64,000 nt of DNA from Spirochaetaceae bacterium (GCA_017453745.1 JAFTEH010000069.1:1-64000); one strand, 5' to 3'; counted from the first letter of the stretch, positions 10,044 through 19,758 are shown. The notes: a model not told the origin generated them from the sequence alone. Made by a program: numbers and translations.

Positions 10044-10072
10044 ATTATACAGTATTTGTTTTAGGCTGTCAA
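10044..10072 (-). promoter_or_regulatory. Consensus sigma-70 promoter for the membrane protein
   Basis: On the minus strand TTGACA (10072-10067) is followed after exactly 17 bp by TATAAT (10049-10044). It is one of the strongest promoters in the window. Seven-base CTAAAAC-type repeats flank the -35 box and could be an operator. Confidence 0.75.
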
Positions 10073-10192
10073 GTTTTAGTATGAAATAGGTGCTCTAGCA
10101 TAATCAGAACTTCGAGTCCTTTTTACTAATCAATTCTTTCGGTTTCATATTAATCTTTTTTAGTAACTATACAAAGATTGATTTATTTGGAC

Positions 10193-10220
10193 TTGACATT
10201 TTTATTTTTTTAACTAAAAT
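10193..10220 (+). promoter_or_regulatory. CRISPR leader promoter
   Basis: TTGACA (10193-10198), 16 bp, TAAAAT (10215-10220). It points into the array, about 175 bp before the first repeat, in the direction that gives the correct crRNA strand. The rest of 10221-10374 is AT-rich leader with no open frame. Confidence 0.6.
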
Positions 10221-10374
10221 GTACCTAAGATTTAGGGCTATTGGGGCTGATTGCAAACCTATAGTCTTACTGTAAATTAAGGGGCTTTAAAGAGGCTTTT
10301 TTATGCAAAAGTGGGGCAAAACACTTAAAAATACAGTGAATTTGTGCGGTTTTTTAACAAATTTCGCTCATTTT

Positions 10375-10388
10375 TGTACTATTGTACA
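10375..10388 (+). other. Repeat-like hairpin in the CRISPR leader
   Basis: TGTAC-TATT-GTACA sits 7 bases before repeat 1. The array repeat hairpin is TCTAC-TATT-GTAGA. The loop and flanking T residues match, and the one stem difference is a C-G to G-C swap that keeps the pair. It may be a decoy or regulatory crRNA-like hairpin, an adaptation signal, or an old diverged repeat. Confidence 0.55.
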
Positions 10389-10395
10389 TCGCTAG

Positions 10396-10802
10396 GTTTA
10401 TAAGCCCCATAAAATTTCTACTATTGTAGATAGACGATAACGGTTTCACATTGCAAAGTTTATAAGCCCCATAAAATTTCTACTATTGTAGATATTATGG
10501 TATTGATGATATAGGTACTGTTTATAAGCCCCATAAAATTTCTACTATTGTAGATCGGTAGCAACTTTCTATCCAATCGTAAGTTTATAAGCCCCATAAA
10601 ATTTCTACTATTGTAGATGAGATGTACATATCGCCTGTGATTGTTTTATAAGCCCCATAAAATTTCTACTATTGTAGATACAGCGGCTGGAGCCAAACAA
10701 TAATTTTATAAGCCCCATAAAATTTCTACTATTGTAGATTAAATCGTGGCATATCATAAAAATATTGTTTATAAGCCCCATAAAATTTCTACTATTGTAG
10801 AT
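10396..10802 (+). CRISPR. Type V CRISPR array, 7 repeats and 6 spacers
   Basis: Seven 36-bp repeats start at 10396, 10458, 10520, 10583, 10644, 10704 and 10767. Each ends in AATTTCTACTATTGTAGAT, the handle recognised by Cas12a enzymes, so crRNA is read from the plus strand. Spacers are 24-27 bp. Repeats 5 and 6 have T instead of G at position 1; the rest are identical. The promoter side is on the left, so the newest spacers should be next to 10396. The last repeat is not degenerate. Only one repeat type is present, so Cas12a and the second effector probably share these crRNAs. I found no spacer match elsewhere in the window by eye. Confidence 0.97.
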
Positions 10803-10810
10803 AGGTCGGG

Positions 10811-10838
10811 TTTAATTTGTTATAAAAAATTGTATAAT
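10811..10838 (+). promoter_or_regulatory. Probable cas12a promoter
   Basis: TTTAAT (10811-10816), 16 bp, TATAAT (10833-10838), directly after the last repeat. It would let the effector genes be transcribed separately from the array. GAGGTG before the ATG at 10877 is the likely ribosome site. Confidence 0.5.
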
Positions 10839-10876
10839 TGTACTGTATAGTGAAATGGCTTTTTTAGAGGTGTGAT

Positions 10877-13800
10877 ATGAAAAATTTTGATGATTTTACG
10901 AATCTTTACAGTTTGTCAAAAACTTTGCGCTTTGAGTTGAAACCTGAGGGGAAGACTGAGAAAACCTTTAAGGATTGGCTTGAAGAGTTGAAAAGTATGG
11001 AACCTGCTAGTGGTACTGATGGAAACTTGTTTATTAAGGATAAGAAAATCAAGGAAGCCTATTTGGCTATTAAGCCGATAATGGACAAACTGCACGAACA
11101 GTTTATCGAAATGTCTTTGATATCTGAAGAAGCAAAGAAAATTGATTTTTCGGAATACTTTGAAGTTTATAACAGTGCCAAAGAGAAAAGCAAAAAGAAA
11201 AGAAAAGACGAAGAGAATACAGACGAGGATAACAAAGAACAAAAGAAAAATATTACTGACATTGAAAATGCCTTACGCAAAAAAATTGCTGAAACCTATG
11301 AGGTTTCGGGAAATTACTATTCAAAAAAAATCGGAGAGGTAATAAAAAAGGTTGAAGAAGAAAAGAAAAAAGGCAAAAAGGGCAAAACAAAAGATGAAAA
11401 ACCTAAAAATCAAAAAACGAAAAATTCTTACGAGTGTTTGACAGATGCTAAAATGTATAACTATTTACTCGCAAATGTAAAGGATTTGGCAAAACAGAAC
11501 GATATTGACGAAGAATTACTTGCAAAGCACATAGAACAATTCAAAGGCTTTTGGGGCTATTTAACTGGGTATAATCAAAACCGTGAGAATTATTATGAGG
11601 TTAAAAAAGAGGCTTCTACTGCTGTTGCCACTCGCATTGTTCACGAAAACTTGCCTAAATTTTGCAGCAACATTCGGCGTTTTGAAAATCGTCAGGAAGA
11701 ATATCTTGCCATTTACCAATATTTAAAAGACTACAAGCGCGAAACTAAAATTAAAGATTCGCAGGGTAATGAGTGTGAGGCTGAAGCAATCGCTGAAACT
11801 ATTTTTCAAATTAAGCACTTTAACAAATGCCTTGCACAGTCCCAAATTGAGGAATACAATCGAGTCATCGGCAACTATAACCTTTTGATAAATCTGTACA
11901 ATCAAGCTAGGCGTGGTGAAAATGATTTTATGAAGATAGATAAATTTGAAACGCTATACAAACAGATTGGTTGCGGTAAAAAGAAAACGCTATTTGAAAC
12001 ATTGCAAGACGACACTGACGTGAAAAATCTTTTACAAAAAGCAAAAGATGTTGGCGATGTAATGTTTAAAATTACGATTTCGCAAAAAGATGAAAACGAC
12101 GAAATCAAAACTATTCCAGATTTTATCCAGTTCTTGAAAAAGTGCGATACTTGGGATGGCATTTATATGTCCAAAATGGCGATTAGCAAAATATCCAACC
12201 AATACTTTGCTAACTGGCATAGCGTAAAGGACAAACTAAAAGAAGCAAGGGCTAATGCTTGCATCACATACGACAAAAACAGAGAAGAACAAATACAGTT
12301 GCACGATGCTGTAGAATTGTCAGGACTGTTCGCCGTGTTGGATACTGAGCAGTCGGAACATTTTTTCAAAGAATCGCTTTTCAAGGATGATGCTACTAAC
12401 GAGTATCGTGATGTTTTAGACAAATCACTTACGCCAAGCAAAAACATCATCAATCTGTTGTGCTTTGATATTGAGCGTAACATAAAAGCGTTTTTGCAAG
12501 AATCTGATAGCATTGTCGCATTAGAAAAATACAAAGATGAAAACATTAAGGCAGGCGAGGAAGATCAGACAATAAAGCAAATAAAAAACTGGTTTGATGC
12601 GGCAACGGATGCTATGCGTATTGTCCGCTATTTTGCTGTGCGTAAATCTAAGATGAAAGGTAACCTACCCAATGTAACAATGGAACAAGCATTGAGCAAC
12701 TTGCTGTACAACGACGATGCACAGTGGTTTAAGTGGTATGACCTTATCCGCAATTATCTTACCAAAAAACCCCAAGACGATGCAAAGGAAAACAAGCTAA
12801 AATTGAATTTTGGAACTTCGTCTTTATTAGATGGTTGGAGTGATGGGCAAGAGAAAAACAAAGCGGCCACGTTATTGAAGTGCGATAACGAATTGTACCT
12901 GTGTATATTAAAAACAAAGAGTGTTTTTGATACATCAAAGGAAGATAACCCGATTTATCAAGTTGCGCAATCTAACGCAAGTCGTTTGATTTTGAGAAAT
13001 TTGAAATTTCAAACTCTCGCGGGCAAAGGTTTTTTAGGTGAAAATGGTATTTCTTATGGTGATATGGGTAAAAACGATCCCACCAAGGCGATTCAATGTT
13101 TACAAAAAATCATTAAAGAACGATATGTAAAGAAATATCCTTTATTGGAGAAATTTGTAGTAAACACATACTCTGACAAAAGTAAGTTCGATGCAGAAAT
13201 CACCGAAATCTTGAAAGAATGTTATGTCTGTGAGTTTGTGCCAATAGACTGGAGTTTAGTGACAGAAAAACAAAACAATGATGAATTGTTTTTGTTCAAA
13301 ATACATTGCAAAGATTATCAACCGAATACCACCGGTAAAAAAGATTTGCAGACTATGTATTGGGAGGATGTGTTGACCGATGGCAGCAAACATCAATTGT
13401 GTGCTGGTGCTGAAATATTTATGCGTGAACCAGTAGCGGAAACATCGCCACTTCAACATTCTGTCGGTTCTAAACTCGTAAACAAGAGAGATAAAGATGG
13501 AAATACTATCCCAGAGCAGGTTTACAGGGAAATCTATTCGTTTGTCAATGGTAATGGTAATACGAAAAATATTTCTACGAAAGCCAAAGAGTACATTGAT
13601 GAGCAGAAAGCAATAATCAAAGATGTGAAGCACGAAATCATTAAAGACAGCCGCTTTTATGGTGAAGAACCAAAATATATGTTCCATTGCCCTATTAAGT
13701 TGTACTTTGAGGCAAAAGATCCAAAATATGCTTTTCCTGAAGTCAATGCGAAAATAACGGATATGCTTCAGCAATCCGAAAACCTACAATTTATCGGCAT

Positions 13801-15130
13801 CGATCGCGGCGAAAAGCACCTTGTGTATAGTTGCACGATAGACAAAAACGGCAAGATTATAAAAGGTAAATGCAACCACCATGACAACATCAATGGAACC
13901 GACTATGTGCAAAAGTTGGAGGCTGTTGCCGATGAGCGTATCATTGCCAAAAAGAATTGGCAGGCACAAAACAAAATCAAAGACTTGAAGAACGGCTATA
14001 TTTCGCACGTGGTGCATCGTTTGGTAGAAGAAACCATTAAAGATGGCGAGAACATTGCTCCACACGCTTACATCGTTTTGGAAGACCTAAACACCGAGAT
14101 GAAGCGTGGTCGCCAAAAGATTGAAAAGAATGTGTATCAGAATTTGGAAACTGCCCTTGCCAAAAAGCTCAATTTTGTGGTGGACAAAAACGCCAAGTAT
14201 GGCGAACTCGGCTCGGTGAGTAAGGCATTGCAACTTACGCCACCCATCAGCAGTTACAAAGACATTGAGGGTAAAAAACAATTTGGTGTAATGCTTTACA
14301 CGAGAGCGAATTACACATCGGTTACCGACCCTGCAACAGGATGGCGTAAAACCATCTACATTAAGAATGGTAGTGAAGAACATATAAAAACACAAATTCT
14401 TAAAGAATTCAGTGATTTTGGGTTTGACGGCAAAGATTATTATTTTGAATACACCGAAAAACACGCAGAACACACTTGGCGTATGTTTTCAGGTAAAGAT
14501 GGCGAACCGTTGCTCCGTTTCCGAAACTCAAAACAAAAACAGGAAGATAAAAACATTTGGGTGCCGGAATCTGTTAATGTGGTGGAAATCCTCAACACAC
14601 TTTTTTCTGGCTTCGACAAAAACATGTCGTTTAAAGAACAAATTGAAGATGGTGTTGAACTAAAAAAGATTGACGGACGAAATGAAACCGCCTATCAATC
14701 GCTTCGCTATGCCCTTGATTTAATCCAACAAATCCGTAATTCTGGCGAGAAAAACTCCAATGATGACAATTTCTTGTATTCACCTGTGCGTAACAAAAAT
14801 GGCGAACATTTTGACACTCGCAATTCAGAAAACAATGGCGACTTGTCAGAAATCAGAGATGCTGATGCTAATGGTGCGTATAATATTGCCCGCAAAGGTT
14901 TGATAATGGATGCACACATTAAGCATTGGATTGAAAAAGGACGACCAAAAACGAAAAAAGATGGAAAAGATGTACCAGACTTGGATTTGTTTATTTCTGA
15001 TGAAGAATGGGATTTGTGGCTTTTAGACAGAGAACAGTGGAGGAAAGAGCTGCCCACATTCGCTTTGCGAAGTGCAAAGGAAGATGACAGCAATAAATCA
15101 AAAGCAGGAAAAGGAAAAAAGAAAAAATAG
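10877..15130 (+). CDS. cas12a: CRISPR effector Cas12a
   Basis: RNA-guided DNA endonuclease that processes its own crRNA and cuts T-rich-PAM DNA through one RuvC site. The N-terminus LYSLSKTLRFELKPEGKT is typical of Cas12a. RuvC-I is GIDRGEKH with D976, RuvC-II is IVLEDLN with E1069, and RuvC-III is DADANGAYNIA with D1330. The Nuc region lies between the last two. At 1417 residues it is longer than usual (about 1200-1350), partly because of a Lys/Glu-rich insertion around residues 96-180. The C-terminus is a Lys-rich tail. The stop is followed at once by the second effector gene. Confidence 0.96.
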   Translation: MKNFDDFTNLYSLSKTLRFELKPEGKTEKTFKDWLEELKSMEPASGTDGNLFIKDKKIKEAYLAIKPIMDKLHEQFIEMSLISEEAKKIDFSEYFEVYNSAKEKSKKKRKDEENTDEDNKEQKKNITDIENALRKKIAETYEVSGNYYSKKIGEVIKKVEEEKKKGKKGKTKDEKPKNQKTKNSYECLTDAKMYNYLLANVKDLAKQNDIDEELLAKHIEQFKGFWGYLTGYNQNRENYYEVKKEASTAVATRIVHENLPKFCSNIRRFENRQEEYLAIYQYLKDYKRETKIKDSQGNECEAEAIAETIFQIKHFNKCLAQSQIEEYNRVIGNYNLLINLYNQARRGENDFMKIDKFETLYKQIGCGKKKTLFETLQDDTDVKNLLQKAKDVGDVMFKITISQKDENDEIKTIPDFIQFLKKCDTWDGIYMSKMAISKISNQYFANWHSVKDKLKEARANACITYDKNREEQIQLHDAVELSGLFAVLDTEQSEHFFKESLFKDDATNEYRDVLDKSLTPSKNIINLLCFDIERNIKAFLQESDSIVALEKYKDENIKAGEEDQTIKQIKNWFDAATDAMRIVRYFAVRKSKMKGNLPNVTMEQALSNLLYNDDAQWFKWYDLIRNYLTKKPQDDAKENKLKLNFGTSSLLDGWSDGQEKNKAATLLKCDNELYLCILKTKSVFDTSKEDNPIYQVAQSNASRLILRNLKFQTLAGKGFLGENGISYGDMGKNDPTKAIQCLQKIIKERYVKKYPLLEKFVVNTYSDKSKFDAEITEILKECYVCEFVPIDWSLVTEKQNNDELFLFKIHCKDYQPNTTGKKDLQTMYWEDVLTDGSKHQLCAGAEIFMREPVAETSPLQHSVGSKLVNKRDKDGNTIPEQVYREIYSFVNGNGNTKNISTKAKEYIDEQKAIIKDVKHEIIKDSRFYGEEPKYMFHCPIKLYFEAKDPKYAFPEVNAKITDMLQQSENLQFIGIDRGEKHLVYSCTIDKNGKIIKGKCNHHDNINGTDYVQKLEAVADERIIAKKNWQAQNKIKDLKNGYISHVVHRLVEETIKDGENIAPHAYIVLEDLNTEMKRGRQKIEKNVYQNLETALAKKLNFVVDKNAKYGELGSVSKALQLTPPISSYKDIEGKKQFGVMLYTRANYTSVTDPATGWRKTIYIKNGSEEHIKTQILKEFSDFGFDGKDYYFEYTEKHAEHTWRMFSGKDGEPLLRFRNSKQKQEDKNIWVPESVNVVEILNTLFSGFDKNMSFKEQIEDGVELKKIDGRNETAYQSLRYALDLIQQIRNSGEKNSNDDNFLYSPVRNKNGEHFDTRNSENNGDLSEIRDADANGAYNIARKGLIMDAHIKHWIEKGRPKTKKDGKDVPDLDLFISDEEWDLWLLDREQWRKELPTFALRSAKEDDSNKSKAGKGKKKK

Positions 15131-15154
15131 TTGCGTGCTATTAGGGAAATGGAT

Positions 15155-18100
15155 ATGCAAAAATACAAAATAACAAAAACAATCCGCTTTAAGCTTGAAG
15201 CGGAAACGATAGGCGAACAATTACAAGTTGACATTCAAGCACTAAATAAAAAAAGCGAGTTTAATTTAGCACATTTCATTACACAACTCAAATGCTTTTG
15301 CGATGATATGAAAAAATATTTGTTCTTTGAAAAAGGAAACGAATTAGAAGTCGATGGCAAGTTAATAATTAAGAAAGAGTGGCTTCGCATATATGCAAAA
15401 CAAGCGTTAGCAGATGTTACTGAAAAAGAAAAAGCAAATCTTTATAATCGCGAGGGTAACAGAAAACTGCGTCGTGAACAATACACAATCGATAAATACA
15501 AAGATCTAAAGTTTACCATCAAAGAAATTTTTGACAATGTTGACAAGATTTATTGCGATATTGCAACTGACGCTTCTGCTGAATTAAATGAACGCTCTCG
15601 TCGAGCACATACAGGTTTATTGTTACAACGCTTATCGGCAAAACGAGCATTGCCCTGTTTGGTATCGCTTGTAGAAAACACTTCAAAAAAGAATGAGATA
15701 GACGATTTGAGTGTGCGTTTGAAATATTTTGGTGCGAAACTTCTTCAGCAACTTACATTTGGTACATGCGAATATTTACCGGCACAATCAAATGGGATTC
15801 CAATAGCAAAGGCAAGTTTCAATTATTACACTATCAATAAAAAAACGACTGATTATAAAAGCATCCATAAAAACATTGAAGAAAAACTATTAGTTGCTGA
15901 TTTAAAAACTTTGATACCTCAAATGTTCAATCTGTCGAAGGCAGTGAAAGAAAGCATTACAGAAGATATTAAAGCAAAAACTGACAACAAACAATTACTA
16001 TTTGGAGATTCACCTTTTGCTGATACAAGCACAGCGAGTTTGCGACAAATCCTAAAAAATATCAAAGCAGAGCAAAAAGCCAAGTTTCAAGAGTTTATGA
16101 ACAATAACCCGTCGTTAGAAAAGTTGAAATCGAAAACAAATCTTTATCTTTTCAATAATATTACGCAAGCAGAGTTTGATGAATATGCTGAATTGACAAA
16201 ACAAATAGAAGAAAAAGGAATAAGCATAAATCAATGCTCTAGCGAAAGTCAGAAAAGGAAACTACGCAGTGACATGCAACACTTGAAGAAATTGCGCGGG
16301 AAACTTCTGAAAGATAACTTCAATACCTACAAAACCTTTGCTAATTTTTACGGTGATGTAGCAAGAAATCACGGCAAACTTTTAGCTCAACTTAAAGGAA
16401 TTGAGAAAGAACGAACTGAATCGCAGTTATCAAATTATTGGGCATTGATTTTAGAGCAAGACGGCTCACATAAACTTATCCTTGTGCCAAAGGAAGTAGC
16501 AAGCGAATTTCGCAAACAATTAAACCCAATAATAAAAAATAACTCAGAGGATAAAATCACTTGGATTGAAAGTCTTACATATCGTAGTTTGCGTAAACTG
16601 TGTTTTGGAAATTTAGAAAACGGAACGCACAGCAATACTTTTAATCCTGAAATAAAAAAAGAAATTCATATGCCAAACGGTGAATTTGAGTTTCAAGGCG
16701 ATGAACAACAGAAAATAAAATTTTATCAAGAAGTGCTTAATACAAACTATGCCAAACAAGTTCTTGACTTACCGCAAGAAGTCAACACACGGATTATTGG
16801 CAAGAACTTTGATTCGCTTTATGATTTTATTATTGCACTTGAAAAAATATGCTATCGCCGATTTAGCACCGTCGATGAAAATACTATTAAAGAACTAAAA
16901 AGAATTGGTGCTCAAGTTTTTAACATCACTTCGCTTGATTTGAGGAACGAAAAAAATTCAAAGGATAAAGTAGCGAGATATGCACACACTGATAAAATGC
17001 ATACACAAATATGGAAAAATTTTTGGAGTGTTGATAACGAGAATAATAATTTTGACATTCGTTTAAATCCGGAAATTACAATTAGTTATCGAAAACCTAA
17101 AGAAAGTAGAATTGTTAAATATGGCAAGGAATCAAAACTTTTCGACCAAAACAAAAAGAACAGATACTTACACGAACAGTTTGCCCTTATTACAACTATT
17201 TCAGAACATTGCAATACGCCAGCAAAAGATTTATCATTTGTGAGTGATGAAGATTTTAAAAAATCAATTGACGAATTCAACAAAACGCTGACTGAAGACA
17301 AAGTGAAGTTTGCTCTTGGACTTGATAACGGCGAAGTTGAGCTATCCACCTTGGGTGTTTATTTACCTCAATTCGACAAATCCACAAATGAAGAGAAGAT
17401 TGCCGAGTTGAAAAAGACAAAAGACTGTGGTTTCCAAGTTTTTAAAATAAAAAATCTTTCATATGAAGAAAATGATACAAATGGGAAGCCTCGCAAGATT
17501 ATACAGAATCCTTCATACTTTGTAAAAGAAGATATTTATTGCCGTACTTTTGGAAAAACGCACGAAGAATATGAAACAATGTTTGCGAACGTATTTGAAG
17601 AAAAATATTTGCTGACGCTTGACTTGACAACGGCAAAGGTAATTGATGGAAAAATAATCGAAAATGGCGATGTGATTTCACTTTTTAATTTATGGATGCG
17701 ACATGCCGAACGCAACATTTACGAGATGAACGACCATGCAAAAAAGGAAACGGCTAAAACAATTATTCTTAAAAAAAGCGATGAGTTAAATGATGAAGAA
17801 AAAGCAAAGTTTATTGATTATTTGAATGAAGGAAATAAGAAATACGCTTCCCTTTCCAGTGAGGAAAAGGGCGAATATGTAAAATGGATCTATGATGTGT
17901 GGAATAAAAAGATAAAAGAAGATGACAACGATGAATTTAAAAAAGTCAAAAAAGAATGTAAACGTAAAGGCAAATTTATCCCCGATAAGAAACAGGATAA
18001 TAAAGATAATAAAGTAATAGATATTGTATTTGCAGTTTGTAAAATTGGAGAAGATATTCAAAGTGTTCAAGTTGTATTTGATATTCGTAATGTTTTCAAA

Positions 18101-18703
18101 CTACGAAAAGATTTTCACTCAATCAAAAGTGAAAAGGAAATTTTCGATGAGTTAGGAAAATACAACAAGCGGACAATATCTAACGAAGAATTAGATCTAC
18201 AAATTAATCAACGCAAAGAATCACTTGTGGCAAATGTCGTAGGTGTTGTAGATTTTCTTTATAAGCAATATCAAAAACGCTTTGGTGGTGAAGGAATTAT
18301 TGTAAAAGAAGGATTTGACCATGGAAAAGTGGCGCAGGATCGCGAAAAGTTTTCTGGTAACATTTATCGTCTTTTAGAACGCAAACTTTATCAAAAGTTT
18401 CAGAACTATGGTTTAGTGCCACCTATAAAAAACTTGATGTTGTTACGAAGCGAGGGCGTGAAAAAAGACAAAGAGAAGGAAAAAGACAAAGACGAAACTA
18501 AAATTATTAGAAGATTAGGAAATATATGCTTTGTTCATGAGAAAGGAACAAGTCAAGAATGTCCTGTTTGCGAAAAAGGAAGACTTAATCATACAGAAGT
18601 ATGTCCAGAAAGCTGCGGATTTGATGTTAAGGGCATTATGCATTCAAATGATGGTATCGCTGGGTTCAATATAGCAAAGCGAGGTTTTAATAATTTTTAC
18701 TAA
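15155..18703 (+). CDS. cas12a2: Second type V effector, probable Cas12a2
   Basis: About 1182 residues from the ATG at 15155, which has TAGGGA at good spacing; a TTG at 15131 and an ATG at 15149 are alternatives. The start YKITKTIRFKLE matches the Cas12a N-terminal beta strand. RuvC-II is IIVKEGFDHG with E1052, and RuvC-III is SNDGIAGFNIAKRG with D1166. RuvC-I is most likely GLDNGE with D724, although D823 in LLTLDLTTAK is possible. Between RuvC-II and III lies a zinc ribbon (C1136, C1139, C1150, C1154) instead of a Cas12a Nuc domain. That feature, the large RuvC-I/II gap and the position beside Cas12a are those described for Cas12a2, an RNA-triggered nuclease that degrades RNA and DNA and causes abortive infection. 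Confidence 0.85.
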   Translation: MQKYKITKTIRFKLEAETIGEQLQVDIQALNKKSEFNLAHFITQLKCFCDDMKKYLFFEKGNELEVDGKLIIKKEWLRIYAKQALADVTEKEKANLYNREGNRKLRREQYTIDKYKDLKFTIKEIFDNVDKIYCDIATDASAELNERSRRAHTGLLLQRLSAKRALPCLVSLVENTSKKNEIDDLSVRLKYFGAKLLQQLTFGTCEYLPAQSNGIPIAKASFNYYTINKKTTDYKSIHKNIEEKLLVADLKTLIPQMFNLSKAVKESITEDIKAKTDNKQLLFGDSPFADTSTASLRQILKNIKAEQKAKFQEFMNNNPSLEKLKSKTNLYLFNNITQAEFDEYAELTKQIEEKGISINQCSSESQKRKLRSDMQHLKKLRGKLLKDNFNTYKTFANFYGDVARNHGKLLAQLKGIEKERTESQLSNYWALILEQDGSHKLILVPKEVASEFRKQLNPIIKNNSEDKITWIESLTYRSLRKLCFGNLENGTHSNTFNPEIKKEIHMPNGEFEFQGDEQQKIKFYQEVLNTNYAKQVLDLPQEVNTRIIGKNFDSLYDFIIALEKICYRRFSTVDENTIKELKRIGAQVFNITSLDLRNEKNSKDKVARYAHTDKMHTQIWKNFWSVDNENNNFDIRLNPEITISYRKPKESRIVKYGKESKLFDQNKKNRYLHEQFALITTISEHCNTPAKDLSFVSDEDFKKSIDEFNKTLTEDKVKFALGLDNGEVELSTLGVYLPQFDKSTNEEKIAELKKTKDCGFQVFKIKNLSYEENDTNGKPRKIIQNPSYFVKEDIYCRTFGKTHEEYETMFANVFEEKYLLTLDLTTAKVIDGKIIENGDVISLFNLWMRHAERNIYEMNDHAKKETAKTIILKKSDELNDEEKAKFIDYLNEGNKKYASLSSEEKGEYVKWIYDVWNKKIKEDDNDEFKKVKKECKRKGKFIPDKKQDNKDNKVIDIVFAVCKIGEDIQSVQVVFDIRNVFKLRKDFHSIKSEKEIFDELGKYNKRTISNEELDLQINQRKESLVANVVGVVDFLYKQYQKRFGGEGIIVKEGFDHGKVAQDREKFSGNIYRLLERKLYQKFQNYGLVPPIKNLMLLRSEGVKKDKEKEKDKDETKIIRRLGNICFVHEKGTSQECPVCEKGRLNHTEVCPESCGFDVKGIMHSNDGIAGFNIAKRGFNNFY

Positions 18704-18733
18704 AGTGAGGTTAAAAAATAGCCAAAATTCCAA

Positions 18734-19306
18734 ATGGAACTTTACTTAAAAATTAGCAACATAAATGATTTTATCTTTTGTCCCCTTTCGATTTATTATC
18801 ACGAGTTGTATGGCGAATTAAAACAAGAGTTGTATTATGCAAAAGCACAACTTGACGGAAAGGCAGCACATGAAACAATCGATGAAAAACGCTATTCAAC
18901 ACATAAAACTATTTTACAAGGAATTGATGTGTATTCTGATGAATATAAACTCATGGGAAAGATAGACATTTTCGATACGGAAAAGGCGCAACTCACCGAA
19001 CGCAAAAAACAAATAAAAGTGATTTATGACGGGTATGTGTTTCAACTTTATGCACAATGTTTATGCTTGCGTGAAATGGGGTACGCTGTCAAGTCATTGC
19101 GATGTTATTCGCTTACCGATAACAAGGTTTATCCTATTCAACTCCCAGAAGACAATAGCGAAATGTTTGAAAAGTTTAAAACAACAATCTGTGCGATGCA
19201 ATCATTTGATATTGCTACCTACACCCCACAATCACCTGACAAGTGCAGTATGTGTATCTATAATGATTTTTGTGATAGGCCGCTTGCGTCGAAAAAGATT
19301 CAGTAA
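18734..19306 (+). CDS. cas4: CRISPR adaptation nuclease Cas4
   Basis: A 190-residue RecB-like nuclease that trims prespacers and checks the PAM for Cas1-Cas2. The Fe-S cysteines are C16 (in FIFCPLS) and C171, C174, C180 at the end. Core residues appear as GKIDIFD, LTERKK (ExK) and the Q-x3-Y helix FQLYAQ. It lies 30 bp after the second effector on the same strand, while cas1-cas2 lie about 20 kb away. The length is normal for type V Cas4. Confidence 0.93.
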   Translation: MELYLKISNINDFIFCPLSIYYHELYGELKQELYYAKAQLDGKAAHETIDEKRYSTHKTILQGIDVYSDEYKLMGKIDIFDTEKAQLTERKKQIKVIYDGYVFQLYAQCLCLREMGYAVKSLRCYSLTDNKVYPIQLPEDNSEMFEKFKTTICAMQSFDIATYTPQSPDKCSMCIYNDFCDRPLASKKIQ

Positions 19307-19335
19307 AATTTAAAATCGTCCGATAGCGTTTCGTT

Positions 19336-19758
19336 TTAGGTTTCAGCTTCTAACCTTGCAAGTATCCTATCCACATGGGAAATAGCTGTGTCAATTTGGT
19401 TTTTAGCATCTTTGATTTTGCTTTGTACGAATATGTCAGCGATGAGGCCGTCAAAAAAGAAATCGGCAAATGTCAAAAAATCCCCTATTTCAATACGCAA
19501 GCTCTCAATATCGCGTATGTCACCAAGTTCTTGCTCAAAATCTCTCATGTCATGTTTTGCGTTTTCAATACATTTTGATGCATCTTTAATCCTGGAATGT
19601 TTTAACAAACCAGAAATTAAGCCCCCACCAAGTATGTCAAGTATACCCCAATTTTTTGCCGAATTTAACTTGTTGCGTGCTTCATTAAGACTCGCCTTTG
19701 CACGCTTTCCCGCATTTATCGCTTCTCGTATTTCCTTTTGATGATTGTAATTTTCCAT
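19336..19758 (-). CDS. Coiled-coil protein of unknown function
   Basis: About 140 residues. A helical N-terminus rich in Ala/Lys/Glu leads to a short hydrophobic Gly-rich motif (ILDILGGGLISGLLKHS), then two more helices. Similar proteins are known as uncharacterised proteins in low-GC bacteria. The ATG at 19758 is chosen because the upstream in-frame start (19803) lies inside the promoter. Its 3' end faces cas4. Confidence 0.65.
   Translation of the reverse strand: MENYNHQKEIREAINAGKRAKASLNEARNKLNSAKNWGILDILGGGLISGLLKHSRIKDASKCIENAKHDMRDFEQELGDIRDIESLRIEIGDFLTFADFFFDGLIADIFVQSKIKDAKNQIDTAISHVDRILARLEAET

Noticed and set aside
13256-14473. Several minus-strand frames inside cas12a
   Set aside because: They are antisense shadows, rich in Phe, Ile and Leu, without ribosome sites or known motifs.
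15131-18703. The second effector as a TnpB/IscB-like transposon nuclease or as Cas12b
   Set aside because: It is far too long for TnpB or IscB, no transposon ends are seen, and the N-terminus and gene position match the Cas12a/Cas12a2 group; no tracrRNA-like anti-repeat was seen.
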